A stretch of 64,000 nucleotides of DNA from Sympetrum striolatum. Its lineage: Eukaryota; Arthropoda; Insecta; Odonata; Libellulidae. The DNA is taken from the NCBI GenBank assembly GCA_947579665.1, contig OX388349.1, forward strand, positions 42,355,854-42,419,853, in the 5' to 3' direction. The translations under genes were made by a program, and so were the position numbers. A model generated the notes under the pieces. That model worked only from the letters and a program-made list of their open reading frames with translations. It had not been told where the DNA came from and made no database searches. This document shows positions 1 to 13,680 of this stretch, piece after piece (the stretch's first letter is position 1; each line of letters begins with the position of its first letter).

Positions 1-1914
1 TTCCCATTTGTGGAGGAACGGCCACCGTTTCAAATCTTACGATGGGGTTATAAAGGGTTGAACCGCGCGTACCGTGGCATCCCCGGCGTCCCAATCTCAT
101 TGGACACACCGACCACTCAGTCGATGTTAACAACCCCCCATTGTCGTGGTTCAATACGGCTCGCCTGTCAATTATCGCCGATACGTCTTCTGTGAGGATT
201 GTTTGGATTTTGGCCATTTATTGCGCGCACCGCGAGGAATGCTATAAGAAAAGCGGTCCGAGAGCGTGACTGTGAGGGACGACGCCGGGAAAAAATTTCA
301 CTTTCTTCGGTGGATGAAAAAGGGTTGGAAAACTTCTTTTACCTCAGCGCGCCAGAGATAATGGAAATCCCGTCCCGAAATTCGATAATAATGGCGTAGG
401 AGTGATAAGTGGAATTTGGGATAGCACTCGGAGAGATTGTTGGGCTATGGGGAGAGTGGTTTCACTCGCCGGATTACAATACTCCGGACTCCGCAAAGTA
501 AGGGTTTCCGTTACAAGAAATGGAATTTAATTATTTAATGGATACTTTTTGTATCGCTGGCGCTCGGTTACAAATTTTAACTATAGGTCTGCAAGGCTCC
601 CTAATGCAAGCCCGTGCCATGAAAAGCGGATATTGTGGTGACGGAAGCTTTTATAATGGTTAAAGTTTAATATTGCGTTAATTAAACGTCGTGTTCTAAT
701 GTACGGAGCCCACGATCGTTCTCTTAGAGCTTAATAGAAAGATTCCACAGTTTCATTAAAAAAAAACGACCTGTAAATTCAGATTGCATTTTCTTATGTT
801 ACATTAAATGCATTACGTTAAATCTTCAGATGGAGATATAAAACTATCATCCTTATGGACGGTTTAAATTTCATTTGCTTTATCGCATGCTATTAAAAAT
901 GGAATGAGACTTATTTGGTAGCATAAGGAGTGAGGCATATACTTACCGTTTTCTTCACTGAGTAAGAGTATATATTAAAAAGATTATAAAATAAAAAAAT
1001 CCATGAAAATTTCAAAGAATGATCATATAAACAAAACACAATACCGAATGGCGAGAATGAATGGCATTCCTCTTATCAGCCACCCTACAATGACTTTCAT
1101 TTTAATCATATCCATGAGGAGGACTGAGATAACAGTTAACGAAATATTCATTTACCATACTACTAATGACTTATGCCTCTTTCTAGGAAACGTAGGAATT
1201 GATTTTACATTATCCAATTTCAATCAAATATTAGGTATTTGAAGTAGTGAACAACAATATTTGCGTTTCAGTCTATGCGTTAGCTACAAAATTGTATAAG
1301 TACCTGTAATTTAGACAAAATAATAATAATTGATAAAAAGAAACCCTAAAACACATTCTTAAAAATAATTTTTAAATATTATGTTTCTGTTATTTTATAT
1401 AGAATATATCTCATTGGGTTACAAGTTAAAAATAATAAACTTTTTGTATAATGAGACTATTCAGAATCGATATGTTTTTTAGATAGAATAAAAAGTCTAG
1501 AAATTTCCCAGTTTCGTTAATTCTCAGAGGTTAAATTACATACATAATAGTAATCTCCGTCAGTAGTGACCTCTTTAAGCCATCTCGGTAATCTTAGGAA
1601 TAATTTTCAACTGTTGTTTTCTTTATTTTACTTTGTATTTAATTTGGTAGCTCGTGTCATTGGCACAAGGATCCCAGGAAGTAAGCGTGCTATATGTACA
1701 GATACATATATGTCCGATTAAACGAGACTAGGAGTTCAATAACATATTGCATTAAGGGTAACTTTACTTCCCTGATCTGCTTAAATTTTTAAAAGCAAAT
1801 AAATCCTTTATTTAAATGAAATCTTTTAATTATCTTATACATAATTAGTTGCAATTATAACTTCGTGTTGATTTTAAGAGATCATTCCATATTCAGCAGG
1901 AAAAGGTATTTAAT
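1..1914. other. AT-rich non-coding stretch
   Basis: No gene recognised. The first 520 bases are less AT-rich and hold two short open frames (10-195, which opens on GTG, and 199-399) with no recognisable protein features. From about 520 onward all frames are stop-dense and rich in A/T runs. Confidence 0.6.
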
Positions 1915-2720
1915 GCGTTCCCCAAATCTGAAAATCGGTTGATATCCCATTACACTGCGGAAGATATCCGAAAGTTTCCGCGGGAACAACCCACAAAACA
2001 GCACATTCCCTCACATGCCCAATATTCCACTCATTCCTCGCCGTAGCCGAAAAGCGCCGCACCTATTTCCACAATCTCCCATCATGAATATTAACCTCCT
2101 TTACACAAAAAACCAACACAACTCCTATAAATTACAAACTTAGCAGCGGCTCGGTCATTTACATTTCTTCTCCGATCTCAATCCACAAATCTCCGCCTTA
2201 ATCTCCTCCCACGCTGCAGAGGAAGAAAAAAAATCCTAGATGGGGGAGGAAGCTAGATAAAAATGTATATTAGCTCCGTAGGTAGCCGACCGGTGTTCTA
2301 TCGTCCCTGGTATCTAGGCGTTTGGTCTAGTCAGCCGCTCCACATCGGGGGGAGTCTACCATAAGACCCAAGATCTAGCGCCTCTTCCATCTTCCCCCAT
2401 CCTTATCGGAAGTTTTATAACAGATCGTGGCGATTCGTCCATTCATTCGGCTACCCTTTTCACAGGGCATCTGTTCTCCGCGTGAGGCTTTTGCGGCAGC
2501 CGAAATTTTTTACGCTCCTCATTCTTCTTATCGGGAAGGAGTCAAGGAGTTGGTGTTCACAGGTCCGCGGGAGTCCTTTTGTGGCCGACCGTATCTCGCC
2601 TACGGAGACCTAGAGGAGGATCTCTCGGGAGCGAATTTGGAAGCTGATCTCTGCAGGCTATGATGCCCTGCTTGCGAGCGGATGTGACCATTTGGTGATC
2701 GCAAAGATTAGCGAGAGAAG
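1915..2720. other. GC/CpG-rich block, no gene recognised
   Basis: GC content and CpG frequency rise sharply against both flanks. The left part is rich in C and T; the right part (about 2420-2700) is open in one frame for 79 codons from a GTG. That translation has no recognisable motif and no splice-like borders, so I do not call it coding. One of a series of similar blocks across the window; it could be an unmethylated regulatory segment or an old GC-rich repeat. Confidence 0.45.
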
Positions 2721-4250
2721 TTAATGAAAAAATTAAGGTCGTTTTGTCTACTAGGCTCTTTTTGGAGAAGAGTTATATGGTTGCTCTATATCAGAGTCCA
2801 TGCTGATTCTGGAGCTGATACGATCTTATGAAATGCTAAATTTATTCCCCAATCAGTTGGATAGATTTCGCAATAATATTTAATTTCCATAAAATATATA
2901 TTCTTCAATCAAGTTGGTGCTCGTGGTCCAATGAAGAAGATCGTTCTCTCAAACTAGTCTAAAAGATATATCTATAGCTCTGTGGAGTTATTAGACGCAT
3001 AATTTTGTCAGTATATTGATGATACGAATCTTCTCTAACATTAATTTGAATTATTATTCATTGCTATTACTCCGCATCAAGCTAAAAGGAATGATAGTAG
3101 CTTATCTGTCATTTAACATATTTCTACGCCGCTTGTTTCCTCATATTTAATTTCGAATCCGATATATTTAAATATTAGCAACGCGCATTATATTTGACGT
3201 CATGGTTTCGTATGGAACCATCCAATGAAATTAGATACTGCACCTCTTCTCTAGGATAGGTAGTCTTGTAGCCTGTAGGTATGTACCCTTCCAACAATGA
3301 AGGGGGTCATCTTTAATAATGGTAGCTGAACTCTGGATAAATACCTCACTCCTCATCCTGTCCAATAAGCCTCATTACCCTCTACTAGCTATTTCAACCT
3401 ATGCTAAAAAGGGTGAGGTCCAATCCAGCCTTCGGATTGAATACTTGACTGAATTACGGATACTTATTTGGAGACGGTGTTCTTGTAATTTCAAAACAAT
3501 TCAACAGTTTCGTTTCATTCAGCACTAGTTAGTAAGCGTAATGAATTCTGAGCTCACGACTTTCTTATAATTATATTATAGGAATAGCCATAGCTGCTTA
3601 TTTATTTTCAGAGGTTAAGGTAGAGGAAGGCATATGAATTAAGTTGCTATGGCTTACACGTATTTTTAAATAATTAACGAAGTTGCAAGTCGTACATACA
3701 ATTTACGGTGCTTTATTCATCTTTAGACTTTCAAAATATTCTGACCTCGATGGCTTTATTAGATTGATCTTATTTAAAAATGAATATCCAACGGATAAGA
3801 AAGATTAATCTTACCGCACATCACAAACGATGGATTATCGATAGTACAAATGAAATCAACTTATTCAGAATGTAGCAAATCTGTTTTAAACAGGTTAGGT
3901 ACAATCGAATAGGAGAATAAGTAAATCTGATACATCCAAGTAGAACTTTGTGTCCTACTAAAGAGGTAAAACAGTAATTTCCACAGGATATTTTGGAAAG
4001 GGTTACTAACTTCGTCTACAAATAAGCGACAAATATTTTTCCTGTTTATGTCTATTTGTGGACAGAACAAATTGCCCTTTTAAAAATATATTCTTTGTAA
4101 ACTGCTAAATAATTTTTATTTATTTTGAAGGAAGAGGGATCTTATATGAATATGATTTATGAATAGGAGGGTTAGAAAAATAATTTTCTACTTACATTTC
4201 TTTCAATTGACGTGATATTTTACTCTTTAGTGAATTATTTCCATCAAACC
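2721..4250. other. AT-rich non-coding stretch
   Basis: No gene recognised. A perfect TGACGTCA octamer (CRE/bZIP-type site) lies at 3195-3202; one such site is weak evidence of regulation. The minus-strand frame 3861-4070 is short and featureless. Confidence 0.55.
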
Positions 4251-4830
4251 GATGCTATCAACTCCATTTCATCACAAATACTAAGCATATGCGAAAATCG
4301 CCTGCGTAAAAGGAACGAAGGAGATGAATATCTCATTTTTTAGCCAAGTGATTCACGAGTGGCCGCAAACCGCTCGAGTAACACCGCATCGCCCGCTCTC
4401 GAAAAGTAGCGCATTTGCCTCCTCCGGTTACAAATTGAGTCATAAAAATAATCTCACTCGCGTTGAATTGCTCCGGAAGATATAAAATACCATATTTCAC
4501 GCCGAGATACCGCGATAGCCAAGAATTACTCCCACGGAATGAGCCTGGATATTACTGTTCACGATTCGCCTCGCCATAAATTCCGAGCGGAGAAATTCGT
4601 TTGAAAAATCCGCCTGGCGGGGGCGTTGCGGGAGTATTAACGAGCGATACCCTATCTCCAGAATGCGAAGCCTTCACTCAGTCGGCTCTGGAAATATGAA
4701 TGGATTTTGAGTGGCGCTCCGAGGCATGCAGATCGAAATCCGGCGTGAAACGCTCTCCACACTCGGAACTGGAATCGTAACGCTAACTATTCCTTCTCAG
4801 GAACGGATGGCTTCTTTTCCCTACTTGAAA
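4251..4830. other. GC/CpG-rich block, no gene recognised
   Basis: CpG-rich segment between AT-rich flanks, with many CGC/GCG and CTCG words. No open frame of note and no repeat partner recognised elsewhere in the window. Confidence 0.45.
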
Positions 4831-6240
4831 AAAATGCCTTTGACCCTTTACCTTAACAATTAACTAGAAGATTCTTAACACATTTATTATAATAGAAATA
4901 ATGTTTATTACGAGTTTGACCTCATTTACTATTTTAAAATATTGAAATATGGCATATAAAAATATAAAGAGAATTAAAATATTACAATACGATAGATCAA
5001 ACGCAGTTTTAAAGCATATACAGAGATTGTTACCTTTTCTCAGCTCCTACATATTTACTTGAAAGAGGCAAGAAATAGTTTTCAAGTTAACTATAGTCTC
5101 ACACACTGTTTTCCTGCAGTGGAATTTTATTCAGTGATTAAAATTAACTCAGTTTTTATTTGCTCCACAAAACCCTTCTTTCTATTTATTTACCTCTTGG
5201 TGTTTACCTAACTTATTCATGATATGTTTATTTTACTGTTATATCCGGTTTTGCTTTTTATTAGGCAGTAATTAAATGGAAGATGGAACGCCCTCTTCCT
5301 AATTTCGCCAAATGAAGACGTTTGTATATTCTGAGGAATTAATCACCAAGTGAAATTAGCAGCATTAACCTTTGATGGGACAACATTGTATTACTAATAC
5401 TACTTGATAATTTCGGTTGGTTACTTTATCAGACAACTTCGTTTGTTAATTTTACATTATTCAGTACAGCATTAGTACATTTTGTCTTTCATAAACGCGG
5501 AGGAATTCAGGCTCGTGCTTTGGTAACCAGTTCTTGCTCATAAGGTCTCCAACTGAATGAATTCACACCAGCCGAATTCGGTAAATGTACAATAATTCTG
5601 AAAATTAATTTTAAAGATTAACACGAAAAGAGGCGAATACCGCTAGCAGGTAATAGATGAATTGTTAGAGATTGTTAGAGAGAGAGAGACCCTGCATTGG
5701 TGAGGTTAGGTCCATGTGGGGTTCAATTACACCCAACCTCATACATCAATATACTATGTACAGTCAGATATTAAAACGGAAAGGCTTAAATCTAAACACG
5801 CAGTGAAGTATAGTTTGGAAAAATATCTTTGCAACTATAGGTTGACAAAGAACAACTTTCAGTTGCGAAGAACATACCCATAGGCAAGAGGGTTGAAAAA
5901 AATCGGAGACACAGTAAAATAGTACAGTAAATTTTAAAGCACACGTTAAAGTAATGTCAACGCTCAGTATATTTTTAAGATAAAGATGATGAGGGTGTAA
6001 TTCCAGTAGAAGCTTTGGTACAATCGCAGTGAACGGTTTCTCAGTTGGAAGAATCTAACTTCCTTAAAAGGATTTCCGACAAGGAACTGAGTTTAATTAC
6101 GTGGAATCCCCTTATTTTTCCCGTACCAACTTCTTCAGCTTTTTCTAAGATTGTCAGTCCGTCTCTACTCAACATCTAAGTCTCGTGAGCTCTGCTGATT
6201 ATAATACCTCATTTATTGATTCTTTTCCTAAAGGATACAC
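4831..6240. other. AT-rich non-coding stretch
   Basis: No gene recognised. It contains a short GA-rich run near 5671-5690. Next to it is an imperfect inverted pair (TGAGGTTAGG at 5701 against ACCCAACCTCA at 5731-5741). Confidence 0.55.
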
Positions 6241-7890
6241 GTGAAATATTTCGGATCAGTCAATGATACCCCGATCGGTGCGCGGCAAGTGTTTGATCCG
6301 AGCTCGTAAAATATGTTGATACGAATTCTCTTTTATGTCTTCCGAATTAAGATGTGTCGATAGCCAAATGGACGCGCGCTGGACCATCTGTTGCGGAATT
6401 GTTTACGGTCCAGGGATGCACTCACGCCAAAGCCATATGTTATCGTCATCGAGGACCTTCTTTGTTAGCCATTTCCGCCCTTATCTCCGAGATCTAGTAG
6501 CTTTTCTCTCTCTATTCGAAAGAGCGGATAGTTTTTCTGCAGAGGTGTAGCTTAGACAAATGGGTGAACAGATATGGCTCCTACGAATGTGGTAGGCAAA
6601 AAAGCTAGGGGGTTATAGATGAAATTTATGACTCTCCGAAGCCTATACGCCAATTTCGTTTACTAATATTTCTTTTTTCTCCTTTCGCGAACGACCTTTG
6701 TCTATAATGGGAGACCTTGAATATATAATGGACGGAAGGCGCTTTGAAAATAAGCTTCGTTATGATAAGGATCTTTCCTAGTTGGATAGATGATGTAAGC
6801 GCCTTTTGCAACCGGAAGGACGCTGAGTGTTTCCTAGGTTATCTATTCGACTCTGGCCATGATCTTGAAAGGATGATTCATTGGCTTTAAAATACCCGGT
6901 TGTCATTCAGGTTAATTGATTTAATGATTCTCAAAACTGTGTGCTTAGATTTTTGCATTGTTCATTATCATGGAATTGAGGTTTATGTGGTTCCGCCGAT
7001 TGAGTTCCAAAAGGTAAAATGTAACTGTTTTTGATTACCAAGGGAAATTTATTGGAAGAAAAGAAATAAAGTAATTGTAATTTCTCTTTATTTGATTAAT
7101 TATACAATCCTTCGTTACAGAAAATAACTTGTAGTTTAGGTAATTCACCAAACTGAGGATTAATTCAGAAGAAAACTAAACTTATTTGAAATTAATGTCT
7201 AAATTGCTTGGATTAATTCCACTACCTTACTCAGTAAGCCATATTGATAACTAATGATAGAGGTACCGATTAATAATGGCAGAGAGTACGAATTATTTCA
7301 GCATCCTTCACGGCCATATGAGAGGTATTCATTGGTCAAATGAAGGCAAACAGAGATGTTTAATTATTTAATTATAAATCCTCGATTTAAGTGATTTATT
7401 TTTAGAATCCAAATGTATATGAAACCGTGAATTAGATCCGATTTCAAATTTGTTTGATGCAATGATTATATCAATAACCGGTAAAGCACAGTAATCCATG
7501 CCCATCGAAAATTTAATGCTTTGTAATTACCTGTAATAATTTCGTTTTTCTTCAGTATGCTATTATTTCTGGCAATTTCATCGTAATAATCATAAAGTGT
7601 ATGAATAAATAATTCTCAGCAAACAATATCCATAAATTTAGACGGATTTTATAGGAGAAAGAAAGACTAGAAAATTATTCATTCTCTAAACGACTCGTTT
7701 ACCCATTTTATTACCATAGAAAGCTCTTTTCCATACCAGCAAAGTTCTCATTTAACCTCGAGTCAATTGATTTCCGAAAAGGTTCCCAAAACACCGGAAT
7801 TCATAAGTTTTAGGGAATCTTAGCGCTCATTCCTCCAATTACTTTGGGTCTTGCTTCACATAAACCTTTCCAAAATACGCATTAGAATTA
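6241..7890. other. Non-coding; small GC-richer patch then AT-rich DNA
   Basis: 6241-6560 is GC-richer and open in one frame for 71 codons (6335-6550) without recognisable features. From 6561 to 7890 the DNA is AT-rich and stop-dense. No repeat or gene recognised. Confidence 0.5.
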
Positions 7891-9430
7891 ATCTTCGCGG
7901 TAATAATCGTGTCTCAACCCTTATAAGTTGTAGAGACTGCGGACCACACCAACACGGCCACCACCCTCGGGAAGAATGTTCTAGGCAAAGATGGAAGGGA
8001 TGGACGCCAAAAAATAATGAACTATCGCCTCGGAACCCTCATTCCGAAAAAAGCAAAAAAATCCACACCCAAATCCTCCACCCATATCGATCGGTCGGGG
8101 GGCCAACAGCACGCTCGTAGAGCAAGGGTTTGTGGGCGTTTTTTACAAGTAATCTAATTCCTATCTTCCGCCCCTTGCACACACATCGTCCCTTTGGGGC
8201 CCACCCCCTCGCCGTACTATTTTAATTTAATAATTACTATGGACAGGCGGCGCTATCTTGCTAGGGGTCTGGCGTCGGTCCGGCCCAGCCCAACATGCCC
8301 TCTGGGGGAGGTCCTACCCCGCCGAACCCACGGTATTGTACCTGATGGATTCGATCCCAAGGCCGGTCGGCGCTGAAGATCTTCCCGGAGGATAACACTG
8401 GAAGCCCCTTCGGCTGCCGATATACACATCGAGAAAGGCTTATTAAGAGAAACGGACTGCGGCCGGTGATTTATTCCGATGCCTCTAAAGCATTCCTCAA
8501 ACCCCACACTACCATCCACGCTCAATAATCCCGCCATGGCCGCATATACATAGACATTCTTGCTGACCCCTCGCTGCCATATAACACAAATAGACGTGTC
8601 CGATGCTGGGAGAAAAAAGAATGGGAAAAGTATTAACAGGCGGAAAAGAGTCGTGGATTTATGGACCACGATGCGGGCAAGGCTCCGTGGAGCGGGCAAA
8701 TGAGGTGGGGATGGATATAACTCATATTGTTTTTCCCTTCCGAGGCGGTGGAATTCTTTTTCGGAAGGTGAAAGCCTTTTGTTTCCTGCGTCCTCGAGGG
8801 AAGTCCTTTTTGCCTCTTATTTTATTCTCGGCCATATCTCCCGCGGGACACAGGGATACATATTTACAATTCGAGGGGCTGCCAAGTTATGCGTGAACGT
8901 ATTTGTTGGAGTCTGTGAGGATATATCTATCTTTTTTTGGGCGCGGACCGCTCCATTTTTCCCCCTGGACTGGCTATTTGGAACGTGCCAACGAGGTGGA
9001 AATTTGGTGTTCCTGCCGCGGGACTCTTCCGGGAGGTCAATATTTTTCGAGTAAATGTAATTGGTGAGGGATGGTTTTTAAACATTCCTTCCCTCCCATG
9101 AAACCTGTTACAACCCCGGCCAGGGCGTAGTCCACCATAAATATCCCGCTAAACAAGGATTTAGAAGCGTTTAAAGGTTGTTCTCGGGCCGGTAACGGGT
9201 TGAGGGTGCGAAGTTAGCTCGGCGATGCCCCAGGTCGCGGTCTCTCGTTCTCGATTGCTCCGAGTCGTGATTTATGCGGAGAAGCGCTGGGCTGGGTCCG
9301 TAGGAACGAGACGTTGGCTCGGTTAATGGTTTTTACACCTAAGCGCGGATGGCGTCATTTGTAACCTCGTCGCCACCTCTCCCCCTAATAACTTAGGTAA
9401 AGAGCAATTTCGCGGCGAGTATCGGTTACG
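7891..9430. other. Large GC/CpG-rich block, possible SINE fragment
   Basis: The longest GC-rich block of the left half. Several short overlapping open frames on both strands (for example 8253-8699 minus, 8603-8896 plus) follow from few stop codons at high GC; none shows a protein motif. On the minus strand the word at 8347-8357 reads GGATCGAATCC, one base from a Pol III B-box, with a loose A-box-like word upstream. A tRNA-derived SINE fragment around 8290-8425 is therefore possible but weakly supported. Confidence 0.4.
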
Positions 9431-10358
9431 ATTGGAAATTAAATATCATTTTCGCTCGATTTATGGCTGCTTACTCAGCGGACGTTCACAATTACTTAGG
9501 TTTACACCCGAATAAATGAAAAGCTTATTTATGTGCGCCGAGGCGTTCTCGTTGTTCGGCCCGTTTGCGTCTGTTCCGATTGGTAATTGGCTTTTATTGA
9601 CGTTAGGTTTCGTTGCTCTAGCTATCTTTCCGTTTTATTTTGTCCGAAGGATATTTTTATTACCTTTCAATCAGTGTCATTATCCAGTGAATGATGAGGT
9701 ATTCCTTTAAAAATATCATGAATACTTCAATCGATTCTTAACCTTATCTTATCACATGTAATTTAAACATGAATATATACTTTTTTAAGCTAATCAAAGG
9801 ATTGAAATATTTTAATAATCTCTCTTGAAAGATTTTCCAATGGCACAAGGCTATTTAAAAGAAGGAATATTAAACCATTTAAAGACGGTAATGATCTCAG
9901 AATACTACTTAGTAAATGGTAAAGTTTAGAAAAGCATAATAATGACTGAAAATTTAACAGAATTTGATTTTAGACAACATTTATTTTATTAATCATTAAT
10001 ACTGAAACTTTACTGATAACAAATAATACAATAATAACTCATTGTCAGCTGTGAGATATAATTCTCGAATCTGCTTCTGACGTGTTCCATGTGCAATTTT
10101 TAATCAGCCTTAATTTTCTCAATCAATCAACCTTAATTAAATTTAATCTTCTAACGATTTCTATCTTAAGTTAAAAAGAATCTTACTAACATTAAGTGAA
10201 TTATCATTGCAATACTAAACAGAACGATCGTTTTTACGCAGGACTCTTGCCAATTCACGAATGCAACACTTGTCGGTATGCCCCTATACACTGCATGAAT
10301 TCATATTATATCTAACTAGTCCCATTAATTACTGTATTTTTTAATTTACACTAATACA
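9431..10358. other. AT-rich non-coding stretch
   Basis: No gene or repeat recognised. The frame at 9516-9710 encodes a hydrophobic, aromatic-rich peptide of the kind AT-rich DNA gives by chance. Confidence 0.5.
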
Positions 10359-10605
10359 CTAATACTGATAAACATTAGGACATAGCTATGAATTCTAGTA
10401 TATTCCAGAGCATCGCATCAACCCTGAAATTAGTTTTGATGGAGTATTCGAGACGTTTCTTCAGATAAAATTTACATCTATGTACTAATACTGATAAACA
10501 TTAGGACTTAGACAGGAATTCTTCGAGGTTTTGAATATCACATCAACCCTGAAATTAGTTTTGAAAGACCATTCGAGACGCTTCTTCCGGTAATAGGAAG
10601 GAGCC
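10359..10605. repeat. Tandem duplication, period 126 bases
   Basis: The words CTAATACTGATAAACATTAG, CATCAACCCTGAAATTAG and TTCGAGACG occur in the same order in two adjacent copies, starting at 10359 and 10485. The copies have diverged by substitutions and small indels, so this is not recent. No coding potential. It is probably a local duplication or two units of an unrecognised tandem repeat. Confidence 0.8.
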
Positions 10606-12349
10606 ATACCATTATAATTTTCTAATTCAGCATCAACGCCTCCCCACGGATCTTATCTCTCCACGTACTCTGAAGAGCCGCCGCAAAAAATCGTCTCAAT
10701 GCGCGTTGAGTAGACGCTCTTCCCGTCATACAAAAATCTCCCGATAGCCAGACCATTATCCTAACCTCAAAAACCCCTTCAGAACCCCTTCATGTCCCTA
10801 CCAATCACAACACGCACTTTTCCTCCCATACCCATCCGTCAATTCTGGCAGGGGTCCTAGATGAGCACATCCATTGATCTGAAAAGCAATAGCTGCTCTT
10901 ATACCTCGTGGAACGCACTTTCTCGACCGTTCCCCGACCCATCAATCCGGAAGCCACACCTCAACGCTATCACTCTTCCGCATGTTTTCAATTAGGGCGT
11001 GTTCCTCCCCCGGAGACCAAGGATATGCCCTCCTAGTCCATTATCCCGAGCGCATCTCTCGGATAGGAGAAGAATGGGAAGATGCAGGTAGCTAATGATT
11101 AGATTATGACCTCTGAGAGCATATCTGGCACGGTGGGTGACGTCTGATCGATTTGCTTTTGTTCCGAAGAGAATCTTTGTTTGCTTTCAAGGGATGCGCC
11201 TACGCCATCAACGTCTCTCGTGGGAGGATAAGTTGGATAATGGAATTAAAACGTTGAAAAATGCTTTTCGAGGAAATGGCTACAGAAAGATTTTTTAAGG
11301 GAATGAAGTGGATATTAAGGCTATTCATCCATTTCCAGGAAAGTGCTGGGTTTGGTTATTGAAAATTAGCGCCTTTAATCACCGCTCTGCAGGTTTTGTT
11401 GATTTTTCCCTCCACCTTTCCAAAACCTCAGCTTAATCAAAAATTCGTCCTAAAAACAGGTCCTTTCCTAATATAATAAAGGAGTCACTGAATCATTAAT
11501 ACAGAATAGGTTTCTTTGCCACGGATAACTTTTTCAAATTTGTCCCTGATCTTTATCATCATCATGTTTTAATGCATGAAGAACCTTGAATGAGTACAGG
11601 TTTCTTAGAGATGCAGTTGCTTACACCCTTTGTGCTTAAACTCTTTGTGATACCATAAATGAATCATTTATTCTAATTTCTGCTATCTTTGACTCTTATT
11701 TGACATCTACTTGACTCTGCTATCTTTGACTCTAATTGTTACTTCTGTAGTTATATCGGTTCCTAATACAATTGATTGACTAATTACCAGTGCGGTGTAT
11801 GTTTTAAAATTTAATTTACCCTCTTTTGTTTTTAATCCATCATTCTAGTCGAAACAATCTTATCAGTGATCGGTAACAGTGATATAACTCAATGTTCAGC
11901 TTGGAGATTGAAAGAGAGAAACTTCAGCAAGTATTAATGATACTCGTCAAACTAGAGGGAAAGAGTTAAATAATTACAAAATATATTTTTAAAAAAGTTT
12001 CATAGGAGAGGAACCATAACAAAATGCTGAAAATTAATATTGTTTTAAGTAAGTTTGATTCAATGCATCAAATAAAGCAGTCGTTTGGTGATTAGTTGCA
12101 TATTAAAGTGCTAAGAGATAATCACTTTTATTAATGTATTATTATAACAGTGTTTATGGAATTCTAAATAAATCTTGAGAAAATTATAACAAGATAAGCC
12201 TGTATTATTTCATAATGGCTGAAATAATAAATTGGGATTTTTTTATATTTATATTACCTTCCTTTGTAGTTTTAATTTAGAGACAGTACTTTGGTTATTT
12301 CATTTCCTAGTATCATATACGCTGTAATTTATACATAATTCTATTTCAG
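10606..12349. other. Non-coding; C/T-rich then AT-rich DNA
   Basis: 10620-11080 is C-rich on the plus strand and moderately GC-rich; the remainder is AT-rich. A 17-base word, CTGCTATCTTTGACTCT, is repeated at 11680 and 11717 (period 37). No gene recognised apart from the splice-like acceptor at the right edge. Confidence 0.5.
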
Positions 12350-12415
12350 ATGATGACCCCACAAAAATGTTTGGCAAAAGAATTCTTCAAATCAACCTAC
12401 GCCACACAACGAATG
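12350..12415 (+). CDS. Candidate internal exon of an unidentified gene
   Basis: A 66-base segment preceded by a T-rich tract ending CTATTTCAG and followed by GTAAGTG, a near-ideal 5' splice site. It is less AT-rich than the DNA around it. Two frames are open. With two leading bases completing an upstream codon it reads DDPTKMFGKRILQINLRHTT, then N and one leftover base; in phase 0 it reads MMTPQKCLAKEFFKSTYATQ, then RM. I do not recognise either peptide. No partner exon was identified within the window, so if real it sits between long introns. Splice-like pairs arise by chance in AT-rich DNA; this is a candidate only. Confidence 0.3.
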
Positions 12416-12770
12416 GTAAGTGTTATATAATTGCATGTAGATATGACCCTTAGAATCCTTGCATGGAGAGAAATTAACTAGATTAAGTTAACACTCAGAT
12501 ATTCGTAAGGCACTCTGACTTATAAATATGATACCAGTTATATACGCGTAAGGAAACCGGATTCAATTAATCCTTGGCTACTCATTTTACGACAGAAAAA
12601 ATTCAATTACCTTGCTGCTGCAATATACATACGTCTGCATCTCCGGTAGCTCATCATCAAAGAAGTTTTTGCTTCCCTCGAGAGTAATGAAAAAGGAAAG
12701 TACACCGAAAGTATTTATGATCGGCTGAAAATTTAAGTAAAGCAAGAGGAAAAAATAAATCGCCCGCCTT
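12416..12770. other. AT-rich stretch downstream of the exon candidate
   Basis: Starts with the GTAAGTG donor-like site at 12416. No further exon, repeat or gene recognised. Confidence 0.45.
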
Positions 12771-13680
12771 TATGATTCCGCGCCGACTATGGCCTTGATA
12801 CGACGCTGTCACTTACGAAAACGCTTAAGAAAACATATTCGCGGTCCACCCACTACAGCTGCACCCAAAGGCTGCCCGGGAAAATGAATGTGGGACCTCA
12901 ACACGCGGAAGAGCCGCTTCGGAAAAGCCTTTGAGAGTGATAAAAAGACTAAAGTAAAATTTTGGGAGAAAAAATAACGACTGTTACTCCCTCTGATCTA
13001 ATGCTCCTCGGGAGAGCGAATGGCCACCTGCCCGCGGGTGTTCCGCAGGGTACCGTCTTGGGTCCCACCAGATTTTAGGTACTCCTTTGCGAAACGGGTG
13101 CACTCCATCACTCTCCTGGTTGCAGTGGCGATGGTGTGGGGAAGTGTGGACCACCTTTGGTGAGATTGCTCTCAAGAAGGCTGCGTCTTCTTAAGTGGAT
13201 GCCATTAATCCCCGCTTGACATATGTGCACGGGAAGCCGTAAGTTAAAATACGCTGTGACGTTTTTTCCACCACCACCTCGACTTCCCACCCCGTATCTT
13301 ATCCCTCTCGCGGAGCAAATGCCATTTTTCATTCCGGATGACCTTTAGCGGATCCATCGCTTATCCTTATCAAGTTAACCAGGTCGGGGCGATTAGAGTC
13401 GCCATTTTTGAAGTTCTCTGTCGGATTGATGGGGCGGCGGATGGCATTTTTAAGAGTGCTGCCAGTCATTCGCGCATCCTTCTATGACAGGTATTTTTGG
13501 CGCGTCTAATGCCGGGCGCATGATGCCTCAATCCGAAGGGAATTATATTTTGTCACGGCGATATCCTATTCGTCAAGAGGGTACTCTGCGTTATTTTCAT
13601 CGGACTTATGCTAATGTTCAGAAGCAGGATGTTTTCCTTGAGGAAAAAATACGGTTACTTAGGCATAAATCTTGAGTGAT
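12771..13680. other. GC/CpG-rich block, no gene recognised
   Basis: CpG-rich segment with short open frames on both strands (12984-13175 and 13108-13332 minus, 13484-13675 plus). None has a recognisable domain or splice-like border. Composition matches the other GC blocks of the window. Confidence 0.45.

Noticed and set aside
8253..8699. 148-codon minus-strand open frame
   Set aside because: Part of the frame covers a possible SINE fragment, and no protein feature is visible.
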